From contig JAKFYD010000028.1 in assembly GCA_021731025.1 (NCBI GenBank), positions 1-60,124 of the forward strand: 60,124 nt of DNA, given 5' to 3'. The translations under genes were made by a program, and so were the position numbers. The stretch is from Pseudobdellovibrionaceae bacterium (GTDB lineage: Bacteria; Bdellovibrionota; Bdellovibrionia; Bdellovibrionales; Bdellovibrionaceae). Positions 43,901 through 52,222 of the stretch are shown one piece after another. The notes beneath the pieces are model-generated. The model made no database searches. It had not been told where the DNA came from and saw only the letters and a program-made list of their open reading frames with translations. The stretch's first letter is position 1. The number at the start of each line of letters is the position of its first letter.

Positions 43901-46134
43901 AAACTTCGGAGAGTGTCCACCATGATATTGATTGTATTTTTTAATTCAAAGATTTCGCCCTTAGCATCGACTGTGATTTTTTGAGATAAGTCACCATTTG
44001 CAACCGCTGTTGTTACCTTCGCGATATTACGAACTTGCGCTGTCAGATTTCCTGCAAGACCATTCACGTTATCCGTAAGATCTTTCCATGTTCCAGAAAC
44101 CCCTTTAACGTCTGCTTGTCCGCCCAGTTTTCCTTCTGTACCCACTTCTTTTGCCACACGAGTTACCTCCGCAGCGAATGAAGAGAGCTGATCCACCATC
44201 ACGTTAATTGTATTTTTAAGTTCAAGGATTTCGCCTTTAGCATCAACAGTAATTTTTTGAGATAAGTCCCCATTGGCAACCGCTGTTGTTACCTTCGCGA
44301 TATTTCGCACTTGCGCTGTTAAATTTCCTGCAAGACCGTTCACGTTATCCGTTAAGTCTTTCCAAGTTCCGGAAACCCCTTTTACATCAGCTTGTCCACC
44401 CAGCTTCCCTTCGGTACCCACTTCTTTCGCAACCCGTGTAACTTCCGCTGCAAAACTTCTTAGAGTGTCCACCATGATATTAATTGTATTTTTTAATTCA
44501 AAGATTTCGCCCTTAGCATCGACTGTGATTTTTTGAGATAAGTCACCATTGGCAACCGCAGTTGTCACTTTCGCGATATTACGAACTTGGCCCGTTAAAT
44601 TTCCTGCAAGACCGTTCACGTTATCCGTTAAATCTTTCCAAGTTCCCGCGACTCCTTTTACGTCAGCTTGTCCACCGAGTTTACCTTCGGTACCAACCTC
44701 TTTCGCAACCCGTGTAACTTCGGCTGCGAATCGACGAAGTGTATCCACCATCGTATTGATAGTGTCTTTCAACTCGAAGATTTCACCTTTCGCGTCAACA
44801 GTAATTTTTTGAGATAAGTCTCCAATTGCAACCGCTGTTGTTACTTTCGCGATATTACGAACTTGAGCTGTCAGATTCCCCGCAAGACCATTCACATTAT
44901 CCGTTAAATCCTTCCAAGTACCAGACACACCTTTAACGTCAGCTTGTCCGCCCAGTTTTCCTTCGGTACCAACCTCTTTCGCCACACGAGTTACCTCGGC
45001 TGCGAATGAGTTCAGCTGATCCACCATCGTATTAATTGTATTTTTTAATTCTGAAATTTCACCACGGGCATCAACGGTAATTTTTTGAGATAAGTCACCG
45101 TTTGCAACCGCTGTTGTTACTTTCGCGATATTACGAACTTGTCCTGTCAGATTTCCAGCAAGACTGTTCACATTGTCTGTGAGATCTTTCCATGTTCCAG
45201 AAACCCCTTTAACGACCGCTTGTCCGCCCAATTTTCCTTCGGTACCAACCTCTTTCGCCACACGAGTAACCTCTGCCGCAAAAGAAGAGAGCTGATCCAC
45301 CATGACGTTAATTGTATTTTTCAATTCGTAGATTTCACCTTTGGCATCGACTGTGATCTTTTGTGACAAGTCACCTTTTGCAACCGCCGTTGTCACTTTC
45401 GCGATATTTCGCACTTGATCTGTCAAATTCGAGGCAAGACCATTCACGTTATCAACCAGATCCCGCCAAATTCCCGAAGCTCCTTTAACGTCAGCTTGTC
45501 CGCCCAGTTTCCCTTGTGTTCCCACTTCCTTCGCCACCCGAGTCACCTCAGAGGCGAATGAGTTCAGCTGATCCACCATCGTATTCACGGTCATCCCGAT
45601 ACGGTGATACTCACCCTTCAGAGGTCGTCCGTCGATTTCCATCGACATTTTTTGTGACAAGTCCCCTTTAGCCACCGAGGTGATAACCCGTGCTGCTTCA
45701 CTTGTCGGCTGAACAAGAGCACCAATGAGGTCATTCAAATCATTAACACTGCTCGCCCAACTGCCTTTGATATTTCCAATAGTCACTCGCTCGGTCATCT
45801 TTCCTTCGAGACCAACGATGTTTCGTACACGTGTGATCTCACCGGCCATATTTTCATTGAGTTCGATGATGTCATTGATAATTTCGCCAATGTCGGAAAT
45901 GACACCTTCCTGATCCACATTCATACGCACGGAAAAGTCACCGGCCCGAACGGATTTGACAACATACAAAAGTTGTTTGAGTTGCTGACGTGAAGTTTTA
46001 TCAGCGTGGTGAAGTGGCGATGGGAAGTTGTCGTCTTTATCGACTTTCCGCTTTGCTCGAAGTATTACACTTTCTGGAATTTTTGTTTTTTTGCCCGTAG
46101 AAACCGATAAAGATTTATCCTGAGATGCCTTCAT
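40897..46134 (-). CDS. Giant soluble HAMP-array hybrid histidine kinase
   Basis: A 1745-aa protein with no membrane segment. Residues 1-192 include divergent HAMP-like units. Residues 193-1112 are ten tandem 92-aa units (for example [20 protein letters not shown] at each start) forming a poly-HAMP array. A GAF domain follows (about 1125-1285), then a coiled coil, HisKA ([19 protein letters not shown]), HATPase ([32 protein letters not shown]) and a C-terminal receiver ([14 protein letters not shown]). The arrangement resembles group III fungal osmosensing kinases and related bacterial proteins. GAGGAG precedes the ATG at 46134. It lies between the OmpR-type regulator gene and a second hybrid kinase in one operon. 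Confidence 0.95.
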   Translation of the reverse strand: MKASQDKSLSVSTGKKTKIPESVILRAKRKVDKDDNFPSPLHHADKTSRQQLKQLLYVVKSVRAGDFSVRMNVDQEGVISDIGEIINDIIELNENMAGEITRVRNIVGLEGKMTERVTIGNIKGSWASSVNDLNDLIGALVQPTSEAARVITSVAKGDLSQKMSMEIDGRPLKGEYHRIGMTVNTMVDQLNSFASEVTRVAKEVGTQGKLGGQADVKGASGIWRDLVDNVNGLASNLTDQVRNIAKVTTAVAKGDLSQKITVDAKGEIYELKNTINVMVDQLSSFAAEVTRVAKEVGTEGKLGGQAVVKGVSGTWKDLTDNVNSLAGNLTGQVRNIAKVTTAVANGDLSQKITVDARGEISELKNTINTMVDQLNSFAAEVTRVAKEVGTEGKLGGQADVKGVSGTWKDLTDNVNGLAGNLTAQVRNIAKVTTAVAIGDLSQKITVDAKGEIFELKDTINTMVDTLRRFAAEVTRVAKEVGTEGKLGGQADVKGVAGTWKDLTDNVNGLAGNLTGQVRNIAKVTTAVANGDLSQKITVDAKGEIFELKNTINIMVDTLRSFAAEVTRVAKEVGTEGKLGGQADVKGVSGTWKDLTDNVNGLAGNLTAQVRNIAKVTTAVANGDLSQKITVDAKGEILELKNTINVMVDQLSSFAAEVTRVAKEVGTEGKLGGQADVKGVSGTWKDLTDNVNGLAGNLTAQVRNIAKVTTAVANGDLSQKITVDAKGEIFELKNTINIMVDTLRSFAAEVTRVAKEVGTEGKLGGQADVKGVAGTWKDLTDNVNGLAGNLTGQVRNIAKVTTAVANGDLSQKITVDAKGEILELKNTINVMVDQLNSFAAEVTRVAKEVGTEGKLGGQADVKGVSGTWKDLTDNVNQLAGNLTAQVRNIAKVTTAVANGDLSQKITVDAKGEILELKSTINVMVDQLNSFAAEVTRVAKEVGTEGKLGGQAKVPGVSGTWKDLTDNVNFMASNLTTQVRGIVKVVTAVANGDLSQKFVLEAKGEVAALAETINNMTDTLRTFADQVTTVAREVGIEGKLGGQAKVPGAAGTWKDLTDNVNQLAGNLTSQVRAIAEVSTAVTRGDLTRSITVEAEGEVAALKNNINQMIGNLKDTTQKNTEQDWLKTNLAKFSGMMQGQRSINSVAQLIMSELTPLVDARLGTFFMAEGDHEDTELVMIANYAYNERKNLSHRYKLKEGLVGQCAFEKKSILITNPPSDYIRISSSTGEAAPKNIIVLPVLFEGELKAVIELASFVPFTQNYLNFLDQLMDSIGVILNMISSSMRTEELLQELKKSNAELEAQAKELEDKAKLLEVKNQEVELASRSVEEKAEQLSLISRYKSEFLANMSHELRTPLNSLLILSKNLLENKDHNLSNEQIKYAGTIHSAGQDLLALINEILDLSKVEAGKMPVDPTAIQLPKVKEYLEQTFKPIAEHKSLEFKTSRTPDVPRSMFTDENRLQQILKNLLSNAFKFTEKGSVSLTIELAPKHRKFSMETLENAKNVIAFVVRDTGIGIPEDKQKLIFEAFQQADGTTSRKYGGTGLGLTISREIARLLGGAIEVNSVPGEGSTFTLFLPQNYMGQEPMRPSAEEHELVISELPQNADFNGKKILIVDDDMRNIFAITSILEKQGMSVSYAENGKLALQSLQNHPDIDLVLMDTMMPEMDGLEAMRQIRKMPEFANLPIISLTAKAMKGDREECLAAGASEYITKPVDSTNLLAKMHSWLTKSDIQEVQPVETFVEVQT
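42799..45558. repeat. Ten 276-bp tandem coding repeats (HAMP array)
   Basis: Each 92-residue HAMP unit corresponds to 276 bases. The central eight units are very alike in DNA, while the first (near 45558) and the last two (42799-43350) diverge. Small variants recur in the loops (VSGTWKDL or [15 protein letters not shown] or LTGQVRN; MVDQLNS, MVDTLRS or MVDQLSS). The patchwork of shared variants suggests duplication plus gene conversion between units. Confidence 0.95.
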
Positions 46135-46304
46135 GAACACTCCTCTAATTTTACGTGCAATCACGAATCAATTTTTGTTTAGTTTAAGATTTAAAAGGAT
46201 TATTTTCACTCGAGCAAACCCTCAATTGCCAAGAGATCTTAACAATCACCTTGTAAAGCAAATTGGTTGTTTTACGCCAGAGATTAAGTGCTGGATTCCT
46301 TTGG

Positions 46305-46985
46305 TTAATCAGCTTTAAATACGTAGCCAGTGCCGTAAACAGCCTGGATGCAAGATGAATAAGTGCCTAATTTTCGTCGGAGCGAATTAACGTGAGTATC
46401 AATGCTGCGGCTGACGTGAACGCCTTTACCCCAAATTTCACTGATCAGCTGATCCCGAGGAACGACTTCACTTTCATGAGACATCAAATAAAATAAAATT
46501 TTAAACTGCAGAGGAGTGACCTGAATTTCTTCGTCTTTAATGAAAACTTTTTGCAAAGGAATAACTAAACGAAGATGATTTTTGACTAAATCTCCGGCAG
46601 TTTGGGATCGCTTTTCCAAGGTTAATTTTTTTAAACGATTTTCAATTCTGAGCCGAACCTCGCGCAAATCACAGGGTTTAACGATATAATCTTCAGCTCC
46701 CAACAGGAATCCAGCTTCTTTATCCGCAATATCGTTTTTTGATGTCAGAAAAATCACCGGAACGTTTTTTCCTTCAGGAAGCATGCGGAGCTGCTGGGTT
46801 AGCTCAAATCCATTGCCATCTTCTAACATCACATCCATAAGAATCAGATCGAATTTATTTTTTTTAAAGGCCTCAAAGGCCGAATGAATGGATCCGGAGA
46901 TGTGAAGATCTGCAATTGGCTTCAAGGCAATTGTCAAAAGATCTTGAATATCTAGAGAATCCTCAACAATTAACAACTTATACAT
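46305..46985 (-). CDS. OmpR/PhoB-family response regulator
   Basis: A 226-aa DNA-binding regulator. The receiver domain covers residues 1-120 with acidic pocket VEDS and phospho-Asp51 (FDLILMDVMLEDGNGFE), then the switch Thr/Lys (FLTSKND, YIVKPCDLREV). The C-terminal winged helix spans residues 130-226 (VTPLQFKILFYLMSHESEVVPRDQLISEIWGKGVHVSRSIDTHVNSLRRKL, then VYGTGYVFK). It is the first gene of the operon containing the HAMP-array kinase and the second hybrid kinase, and is probably their output. Target genes are unknown; the divergent 47.1 kb genes are candidates. Confidence 0.95.
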   Translation of the reverse strand: MYKLLIVEDSLDIQDLLTIALKPIADLHISGSIHSAFEAFKKNKFDLILMDVMLEDGNGFELTQQLRMLPEGKNVPVIFLTSKNDIADKEAGFLLGAEDYIVKPCDLREVRLRIENRLKKLTLEKRSQTAGDLVKNHLRLVIPLQKVFIKDEEIQVTPLQFKILFYLMSHESEVVPRDQLISEIWGKGVHVSRSIDTHVNSLRRKLGTYSSCIQAVYGTGYVFKAD

Positions 46986-47151
46986 ATTTGATTTTTTTCT
47001 CTAAAAATAAATAGATACGTTAACTGACCGGATTGGTGTAACAAATATCTTTGCTCCGTGCAAAAATATTTTAAAAGAAAACAGTGGACAGAAAGTAACT
47101 AAACTTAAAAAATGGCTCAACTTGAATTAATCGCAGTTATACGAGGACATG

Positions 47152-47541
47152 ATGTCTGAAAGTGACATACCCGAAAATATTCGTCATTTTATCTTCGAGC
47201 ACATCAATTCTGTAGAGCAGATCGAAGTCCTCCTCTTTTTACGACAAAATGCTGAAAAAACATGCACAAGTGAAGCGATCAGCGTCGAGCTGCGCTCCTC
47301 GCGAGCTTCTGTCCTCCAAAGACTTGAGTCTTTGATGGCGATCGGACTCGTCCAGAAAAACGGTGAAGAATTTCAGTATAATCCTAGGACCAATGAACTT
47401 CGAAATACCGTGAATCAGCTCAGTGAGATTTACCGTCTCAAACGGCAAAAGGTTTTTGAGATCATTTTCTCGCCAATGAAAAAAGCAAAAAATTTCGCCG
47501 ATGCATTTATGATTGGCAAACCACCGAAAAAGGGGGAATGA
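47152..47541 (+). CDS. Winged-helix regulator linked to the DUF5985 genes
   Basis: A 129-aa protein with a winged helix-turn-helix over residues about 15-90: SVEQIEVLLFLRQNAEKTCTSEAISVELRSSRASVLQRLESLMAIGLVQKNGEEFQYNPRTNELR. A helical tail follows. ATG codons are adjacent at 47149 and 47152; GAGG is better spaced for the second. It is divergent from the response regulator (163-base spacer) and one base upstream of the first DUF5985 gene. Two further genes in tight succession make a clear operon. Confidence 0.85.
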   Translation: MSESDIPENIRHFIFEHINSVEQIEVLLFLRQNAEKTCTSEAISVELRSSRASVLQRLESLMAIGLVQKNGEEFQYNPRTNELRNTVNQLSEIYRLKRQKVFEIIFSPMKKAKNFADAFMIGKPPKKGE

Positions 47542-47542
47542 A

Positions 47543-47806
47543 ATGGTTCAAACAGTTTATTTGCTTTGCGCTTTTACGAGCGTGCTCTGCGCCTTCCTTC
47601 TTTTTAAAGGCTATCGCGTAGGACGCTCGAGCCTTCTTTTGTGGAGCAGCCTCTGTTTCGCTTTTTTAGCTTTGAATAATATCACCTTAGTTTTAGATCT
47701 CGTTATTTTTCCCGAGCTGGATTTCGCCGGAGTTCTGTGGAGAAATCTGATGGGATCGATTGCTGGCTTCCTTTTGGTTTTCGGGCTGGTTTGGGAGCTC
47801 ACATGA
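47543..47806 (+). CDS. DUF5985 family membrane protein, first copy
   Basis: An 87-aa protein with three hydrophobic segments (YLLCAFTSVLCAFLLFKGY, LLLWSSLCFAFLALNNITLVLDLVIF, LMGSIAGFLLVFGLVWEL). The signature GYRVGRSSLLLWSSLCF and the double-Asn turn are typical of DUF5985. GGGGGAA precedes the ATG at 47543. Its stop overlaps the next gene's start (ATGA at 47803). It is probably an inner-membrane partner of its neighbour; function is unknown. Confidence 0.85.
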   Translation: MVQTVYLLCAFTSVLCAFLLFKGYRVGRSSLLLWSSLCFAFLALNNITLVLDLVIFPELDFAGVLWRNLMGSIAGFLLVFGLVWELT

Positions 47807-48096
47807 CCATGAGTTTTGCTATTTTCTTTGCTGGTATTTTTGTCGCTACCTTTGCGATTGCTGGATTATTTTTCCTTAAATTTTGGAAAGCCTCTCGGGA
47901 TCCCTTTTTTCTTCACTTTGTGATTTTCTGTTGGATGATCTGTCTGGAAAGAATCACCGCTGTGGTTTTAGAGATCACTCAGCAGTCCCTATCGGCCAAT
48001 AGCGAAACTTTGATTTGGGTTTATGTTATTCGTCTGTTAGCTTTCGCCGTGATTTTATCAGCCATTCTTAAGAAGAATGGCTATTTCGGGAGATAG
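47803..48096 (+). CDS. DUF5985 family membrane protein, second copy
   Basis: A 97-aa protein with three hydrophobic segments (FAIFFAGIFVATFAIAGLFFLKFW, FFLHFVIFCWMICLERITAVVLEI, VYVIRLLAFAVILSAILKKNGYF). FLKFWKASRDPFFLHFVIFCW and YVIRLLAF match the other DUF5985 subtype, which commonly pairs with the first. The ATG at 47803 overlaps the previous stop by four bases. The pair likely forms a small membrane complex controlled with the winged-helix protein (inference). Confidence 0.85.
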   Translation: MTMSFAIFFAGIFVATFAIAGLFFLKFWKASRDPFFLHFVIFCWMICLERITAVVLEITQQSLSANSETLIWVYVIRLLAFAVILSAILKKNGYFGR

Positions 48097-48101
48097 GTTT
48101 T

Positions 48102-48638
48102 CTAAAATTTAAACAATTTTGAGCATTGGTTCTCATCCCTTTGCGTCTTATATTTTTCCTCAAGATACTGGAAAATATCATCAGGGGACAACCCCCCACC
48201 ATTCTGAGATTTTACAAATTGAGAACTTTGGCTCCAAAACTTGGACTTAAATTTCATTGGTTTTGGGATCATATTGAGTAGCTTTCCAACCAATTCGGAA
48301 CAATATATTTTATCATCACTCCATGAAAATTCAGAATCATAGCGCTTTCCCAAGTAGCGATTAACTTGCTCCTCCTGCAAGTCTTGCGATTCTGAAACCG
48401 TCAAAATGCTTTTAATAGCTCCAATCTTTTCAAGATTTTCCTTGGAAATGATCTCGACACCACGAAATGGATAAGAGTGAATCCACTGTCCCTGATAGGA
48501 AATTGCGATATGAGCAAACTGCCCGCCCGGCTCCAATTGAATGACCTGCCCTTCATGATTTCTTAATTCAATAAATGCAATTTCAATGGCAGCGTAACTT
48601 CTCAGTGACAGAAACAGCAGCACGATGATGTATTTCAT
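48102..48638 (-). CDS. YiiX/YycO-like permuted papain-fold cysteine peptidase
   Basis: An exported protein of about 178 aa with a signal peptide (MKYIIVLLFLSLRSYAA). The circularly permuted NlpC/P60-type fold shows a catalytic-type His early (GGQFAHIAISYQGQWIHSYP) and the Cys later in YDSEFSWSDDKIYCSELVGKLLN, the usual order for this family. It may hydrolyse peptide or amide bonds in the envelope. An ATG three codons upstream (48647) is also possible. The 3' end lies five bases from the second DUF5985 gene, and the gene is divergent from the MarR gene. Confidence 0.82.
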   Translation of the reverse strand: MKYIIVLLFLSLRSYAAIEIAFIELRNHEGQVIQLEPGGQFAHIAISYQGQWIHSYPFRGVEIISKENLEKIGAIKSILTVSESQDLQEEQVNRYLGKRYDSEFSWSDDKIYCSELVGKLLNMIPKPMKFKSKFWSQSSQFVKSQNGGGLSPDDIFQYLEEKYKTQRDENQCSKLFKF

Positions 48639-48715
48639 AAACTCCATCTTAGTAAATACAAATTATCAGAAACAGCGAGTATTTAAAATAATCAAAACCA
48701 AATTTTTGATTTCAA

Positions 48716-48734
48716 TAGTTGAATCGTTCAACTA
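48716..48734. promoter_or_regulatory. MarR-type operator palindrome
   Basis: TAGTTGAATCGTTCAACTA is a perfect 8-bp dyad with a three-base centre, lying 10 bases before the MarR ATG at 48745. The size and placement are typical of MarR-family autoregulatory operators. It also lies between the MarR gene and the divergent YiiX-like gene, so both may be controlled. Confidence 0.75.
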
Positions 48735-48744
48735 AGATATAGAA

Positions 48745-49215
48745 ATGAAAATTAAAAAATATCTTCAACAAAGTCCCATCTTCGCTTTAAACACAGCTTA
48801 CGAAAGCATAATTCCTAAGCTCAATAAGCAGTTGAAATCAGAGGAGCTCAATTTACTTCAGGGGCTCGTGCTCACTGGTCTTTTGTTTGAAGAAAGAACG
48901 GATATCAATCCATCTCAACTTGCGGAAATATTCCAAACAAGCCGAGGTAACATGAGCCATATTTTATCTGGTCTCGAGTATCGAGGTTATATTAAGCGCG
49001 TTTTAAATGAAAAAGATGCGCGCAGTTTTAAAATCGAACTTAAGTTCGAAGGCAAAAGGAAAGCACTTTCACTCATCAAATTTTACGATCGGCTTCAAGC
49101 TGTTTTCGAAAAAGGCTTAGGATCGCTTAATTGTCAGAAAACCGTTGATGGACTTTATTCGATTTCTGAAATTTTTGATAAAGCGAATAAGGCAAAGTCA
49201 AAGATTTATAATTAA
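48745..49215 (+). CDS. MarR-family transcriptional regulator
   Basis: A 156-aa winged-helix repressor-type protein. The DNA-binding core is residues about 35-105: NLLQGLVLTGLLFEERTDINPSQLAEIFQTSRGNMSHILSGLEYRGYIKRVLNEKDARSFKIELKFEGKRKALSLIK, containing the D-x-R wing (EKDARSFKIEL). The terminal helices form the dimer interface. It carries its own palindromic operator just upstream. The next gene, a DUF1304 membrane protein 55 bases downstream, is the likely co-regulated target. Confidence 0.93.
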   Translation: MKIKKYLQQSPIFALNTAYESIIPKLNKQLKSEELNLLQGLVLTGLLFEERTDINPSQLAEIFQTSRGNMSHILSGLEYRGYIKRVLNEKDARSFKIELKFEGKRKALSLIKFYDRLQAVFEKGLGSLNCQKTVDGLYSISEIFDKANKAKSKIYN

Positions 49216-49270
49216 GCCTAGGGCGTCTGCAATTATTGACTCTGGTCCCTTGTTCACTAATGATAGCCGC

Positions 49271-49630
49271 ATGCATACACTCGCAAATATTTTTGTCGGA
49301 ATCGTAGCTTGTCTTCACATTTATTTTCTTATCTTAGAAATGTTCTTATGGACTAAACCAAAAGGTCTTAAAGTGTTTGGAAACACTTTAGAAAAAGCTC
49401 AGGCGACAGCTGTACTTGCGGCAAATCAAGGCCTGTACAATGGATTTCTCGCTGCTGGATTAATTTGGGGGCTTGCGCACTCCATTCCTGAATTCTCTTT
49501 CCAAATAAAGATTTATTTTCTAGCTTGCGTTGTGATCGCCGGAATTTATGGCGCTTACACTGTTAATCGGAAAATACTTTTTGTGCAGGCTCTACCTGCG
49601 ATTATGGCGATGATTCTGATTTTAATTTAA
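49271..49630 (+). CDS. DUF1304 family membrane protein
   Basis: A 119-aa protein with four hydrophobic segments: IFVGIVACLHIYFLILEMFLW, then a loop (GLKVFGNTLEKAQATAVLAANQGLYNGFLAAGLIWGL), IYFLACVVIAGIYGAYTV and a C-terminal helix. The family hallmarks ANQGLYNGFLAAGL and GAYTVNRKI are present. An open frame extends upstream into the MarR gene, but the ATG at 49271 gives the family length. The function of DUF1304 is unknown; MarR linkage suggests an inducible envelope response. Confidence 0.88.
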   Translation: MHTLANIFVGIVACLHIYFLILEMFLWTKPKGLKVFGNTLEKAQATAVLAANQGLYNGFLAAGLIWGLAHSIPEFSFQIKIYFLACVVIAGIYGAYTVNRKILFVQALPAIMAMILILI

Positions 49631-49700
49631 TTTATAAATTGCATCTTCGGACACATATTAAAAAAGACGAACTCTATCCTAAGTCTCGAATTTGTCCATT

Positions 49701-49898
49701 TCACAAAGCTTTTCGAGGTCCTCTAATTTCAAACCAGAAAAAATCGGAAGTCCCAACATTTCCACTAGCATCTTGGTTAACAAAGTGGCGCAACACCATG
49801 TCGTTCATTTTTCCATTCTTAAATTTTTCCAGCTGTTCCATGGCCAATCCGCATTTTTGACCGCTTTCGCAGATTGAGCCAGCCTTCTTTAGAAGCTC
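49701..49898 (-). pseudogene. Coding remnant or short unannotated ORF
   Basis: Between the DUF1304 gene and the lipoprotein operon, a 65-codon open stretch on the minus strand reads like real protein: it begins ELLKKAGSICESGQKCGLAM and continues through VLRHFVNQDASGNVG, then FFWFEIRGP. It has no start codon until an ATG at 49841 (46 aa) and is bounded upstream by a stop at 49899. I read it as the 3' remnant of a lost gene. Plus-strand frames in the same place look random. Confidence 0.4.
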
Positions 49899-49915
49899 TT
49901 AACGAAGAATACAGG

Positions 49916-51538
49916 TTACTGTGTCGTTAATTCCAAATCTCGGTAAAAACCTTCCAACATAAGTCTCTGCAACTTTGATTTTGCCATCAGAAATGCATAT
50001 ATCGCAGTGATATGATTAGCGTTAGATTTTAGGAGCAAACCATTAGCATTCACTATTTCTTGGACAAAGTATTCATCGGTAATACGCGCATCACCAATTT
50101 GCAATTGTCGACGTAATCTATTTATTCTCTCGTCCGCACTCACTAGCCCTGTCTTCGCGATCTTATAGGATCTTAAGCTATTATTATATTCAGCAATAGC
50201 CATTACAGTTTTTTGATCAATGAGGGATAAGGTTTCTTCCTTTTTATTGATGAGTTCTCGCTCCCCCGATTTTCCTACTCGTAATGTGGCTGCATATCCA
50301 AATCCCATAACGTCATCTGAATTAGGATCTAAAAATCCCCAGGCATGAGCTTTCGTGTTAAGCTTAATTGCTTTAATTAAATAATTCAGAGTCGCGATCT
50401 CGAAGGATTTTTCTTGAGCGATCTTAACGAAATCCCTGGGATTCAATTCACTCTCACTGGCCAAATCCGGCAATGTGATTGGCAGAAGCTTCTTAATTCC
50501 TGATGAAGCTGGCAGAGCCACAGCATGAGCTAATGAGCTCTGTTCCAGTTCAATCAAAGTGTTTAACTGTAAGAGATCTTGCTCCATCGCTAAAACTGTT
50601 AAACGATAATTTTCGGCACTTTTGGGTGGTACAAGCCCAAAACTCTCTTTTTTCTCGATAATTCTGTGAATTTCTTTTTGGTTAAGTAAATCTTTTTGAA
50701 GAAATTCCTGAATCGCCAAATCACGGGAAACTAAATAATATGTCGTTTCCACATACTGCATTTCATTTCCACGCAATGAAGCAAACGATTTACTTTTAGC
50801 TTTTGCCAGGTCTTTAGCTTCATCAACTTTATACCAGTTGCTCGGAAATAAAAATGGCAAAAAGCTTCCAATGGCTTCTACACCGCCAAGCGGACCGCCG
50901 GAAACAAAGGCTAAAAGATCTCTCATGTTAAAATGAGGCAGGAGATTGCCTACAGCGATCTTAATCCTTTGTTTGGATTGGAATACTCTCTCTGCATCCT
51001 GGGAAACTGTGTAGTTACTAAATCTTGCCCGACCCATCAGTTCATCAAGACTATAATGCCCTTCTTGCTCGCCACTTTTCGGAGCCGGCGGCAAGGCACC
51101 ATCCTTTATTAAGCGAGCTGAAACAATAAGCTGCTCAGTTTGCTTATCTGTTAAATCAAGATCGACCTTTCCTACTGCTAAACAAAGTTTAATTTTTCTA
51201 TCGATGTTTTCACCAAACCCACAATTTCCTGATCTTCGATTCAATTTATATTCTTTTGTCCCCAACATTGGACTTTGCAAAGTCATAAACGAATCCGCAA
51301 TTTGAATGAAAATTCTTTCCGGCTTGGCTGAGCCAAGTGTTCTAAAAACAGAAAATTCAAGCGTTTTAAATTGTCCTTTTTGTTTTGCAACAGGGACTTC
51401 AGTCACAACCTGAGAAGTTACCGAATTCACGATCATCGTTCCCTGATAACGACCAGAAAGCTGCTGTAAATTGACATCACGACAACCAACTGTAAATGCA
51501 GCTAATAATATACTTGTAGAAAATTTCATGAATTTCAT
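49916..51538 (-). CDS. Lipoprotein of unknown family, efflux-operon end
   Basis: A protein of about 540 aa. The signal peptide has lipobox FTVGC (Cys19). An N-terminal beta-rich domain (residues 25-165: LSGRYQGTMIVNSVTSQVVTEVPVAKQKGQFKTLEFSVFRTLG) is followed by a helical region resembling outer-membrane efflux proteins in rhythm (YETTYYLVSRDLAIQEFLQKDLLNQKEIHRI, then LRSYKIAKTGLVSADERINRLRRQLQIGDARITDEYFVQEIVNANGLLLKSNANHITAIYAF). The latter pattern of repeated long helices suggests a TolC-like fragment, which I cannot confirm. It begins seven bases after the stop of the other lipoprotein gene. A closer ATG is at 51529. Confidence 0.7.
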   Translation of the reverse strand: MKFMKFSTSILLAAFTVGCRDVNLQQLSGRYQGTMIVNSVTSQVVTEVPVAKQKGQFKTLEFSVFRTLGSAKPERIFIQIADSFMTLQSPMLGTKEYKLNRRSGNCGFGENIDRKIKLCLAVGKVDLDLTDKQTEQLIVSARLIKDGALPPAPKSGEQEGHYSLDELMGRARFSNYTVSQDAERVFQSKQRIKIAVGNLLPHFNMRDLLAFVSGGPLGGVEAIGSFLPFLFPSNWYKVDEAKDLAKAKSKSFASLRGNEMQYVETTYYLVSRDLAIQEFLQKDLLNQKEIHRIIEKKESFGLVPPKSAENYRLTVLAMEQDLLQLNTLIELEQSSLAHAVALPASSGIKKLLPITLPDLASESELNPRDFVKIAQEKSFEIATLNYLIKAIKLNTKAHAWGFLDPNSDDVMGFGYAATLRVGKSGERELINKKEETLSLIDQKTVMAIAEYNNSLRSYKIAKTGLVSADERINRLRRQLQIGDARITDEYFVQEIVNANGLLLKSNANHITAIYAFLMAKSKLQRLMLEGFYRDLELTTQ

Positions 51539-51545
51539 TTCAAGC

Positions 51546-52211
51546 CTACCTTTTAACCGATACATCAAAGATGTTTGGTGTTTTTGATGACTGCCTAAAT
51601 CCCTTTAATTCTTCAACTCTATCTCTTTGTCCATTCAAAATTTCTCTAGAAACTCTCTCACTCACGAATTTTAATTCTAAATTCAGGTCTGAAGGATCCG
51701 GTGCAAAGATATGAAGCGTAAAAAGACTTGGACATCCATCTTTAGCCAAACTGATTGTGCCCTTGGCTAGGTCAGGATGCACTTTCTCAAAAGTACAGGG
51801 AAAGGCGATCGCGCTATCTTTGGGATCAAAATGCAAAACATCAACAGTAAGATATAAATTATTTAAATCAGAGATTATCTCGTCCATTGTGCGAGAACGA
51901 TCGACTTTGTACGGAGGTAAATTAGGTATAAATGTAAATCGCACATTGAGATCTAAAATCTCACCATTACTTAACTTAGTTTTTATAATGCCGTTAAATG
52001 TTCCCGAAAGTGCTTGATAAAACCGCTGACGCATTTCTAGATCACTTTCCATCTCTAAAGCTTTTATGGCTTCAGCTTTTCTTTGCCCTTCGGCATTGGC
52101 CTGGCCCTCAATGTTTGCCTTTTCGGTTAAGCGTCCGTCGTTGTCTTTGTTGCAAGACACGCACATAAGAAAAACCATTGTTCCTATTAATAATTTAAAA
52201 AGATTCTCCAT
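51546..52211 (-). CDS. Small lipoprotein, unknown
   Basis: A 221-aa protein with a lipoprotein signal peptide (lipobox MCVSC, Cys20) followed by a charged linker (residues 21-60). The beta-rich domain contains SGTFNGIIKTKLSNGEILDLNVRFTFIPNLPPY. The opening of that domain (ALSGTFNGII) parallels the start of the domain in the next lipoprotein (LSGRYQGTMIV), suggesting a shared fold. Position after the outer-membrane channel gene (11-base gap) ties it to the efflux operon. Function is unknown. Confidence 0.75.
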   Translation of the reverse strand: MENLFKLLIGTMVFLMCVSCNKDNDGRLTEKANIEGQANAEGQRKAEAIKALEMESDLEMRQRFYQALSGTFNGIIKTKLSNGEILDLNVRFTFIPNLPPYKVDRSRTMDEIISDLNNLYLTVDVLHFDPKDSAIAFPCTFEKVHPDLAKGTISLAKDGCPSLFTLHIFAPDPSDLNLELKFVSERVSREILNGQRDRVEELKGFRQSSKTPNIFDVSVKR

Positions 52212-52222
52212 CGCTTCCCCTA

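Noticed and set aside
43376-45366. Series of similar plus-strand open frames opposite the HAMP array
   Set aside because: They repeat every 276 bases because the array does; no ribosome-binding sites and low-complexity composition.
42799-45558. Possible CRISPR or other spaced-repeat array
   Set aside because: Repeats are contiguous, 276 bases long, in frame and protein-coding; there are no unique spacers.
49639-49877. Plus-strand open frames of 61-73 codons after the DUF1304 gene
   Set aside because: No ribosome-binding sites and unnatural composition; the minus-strand frame reads better as protein.
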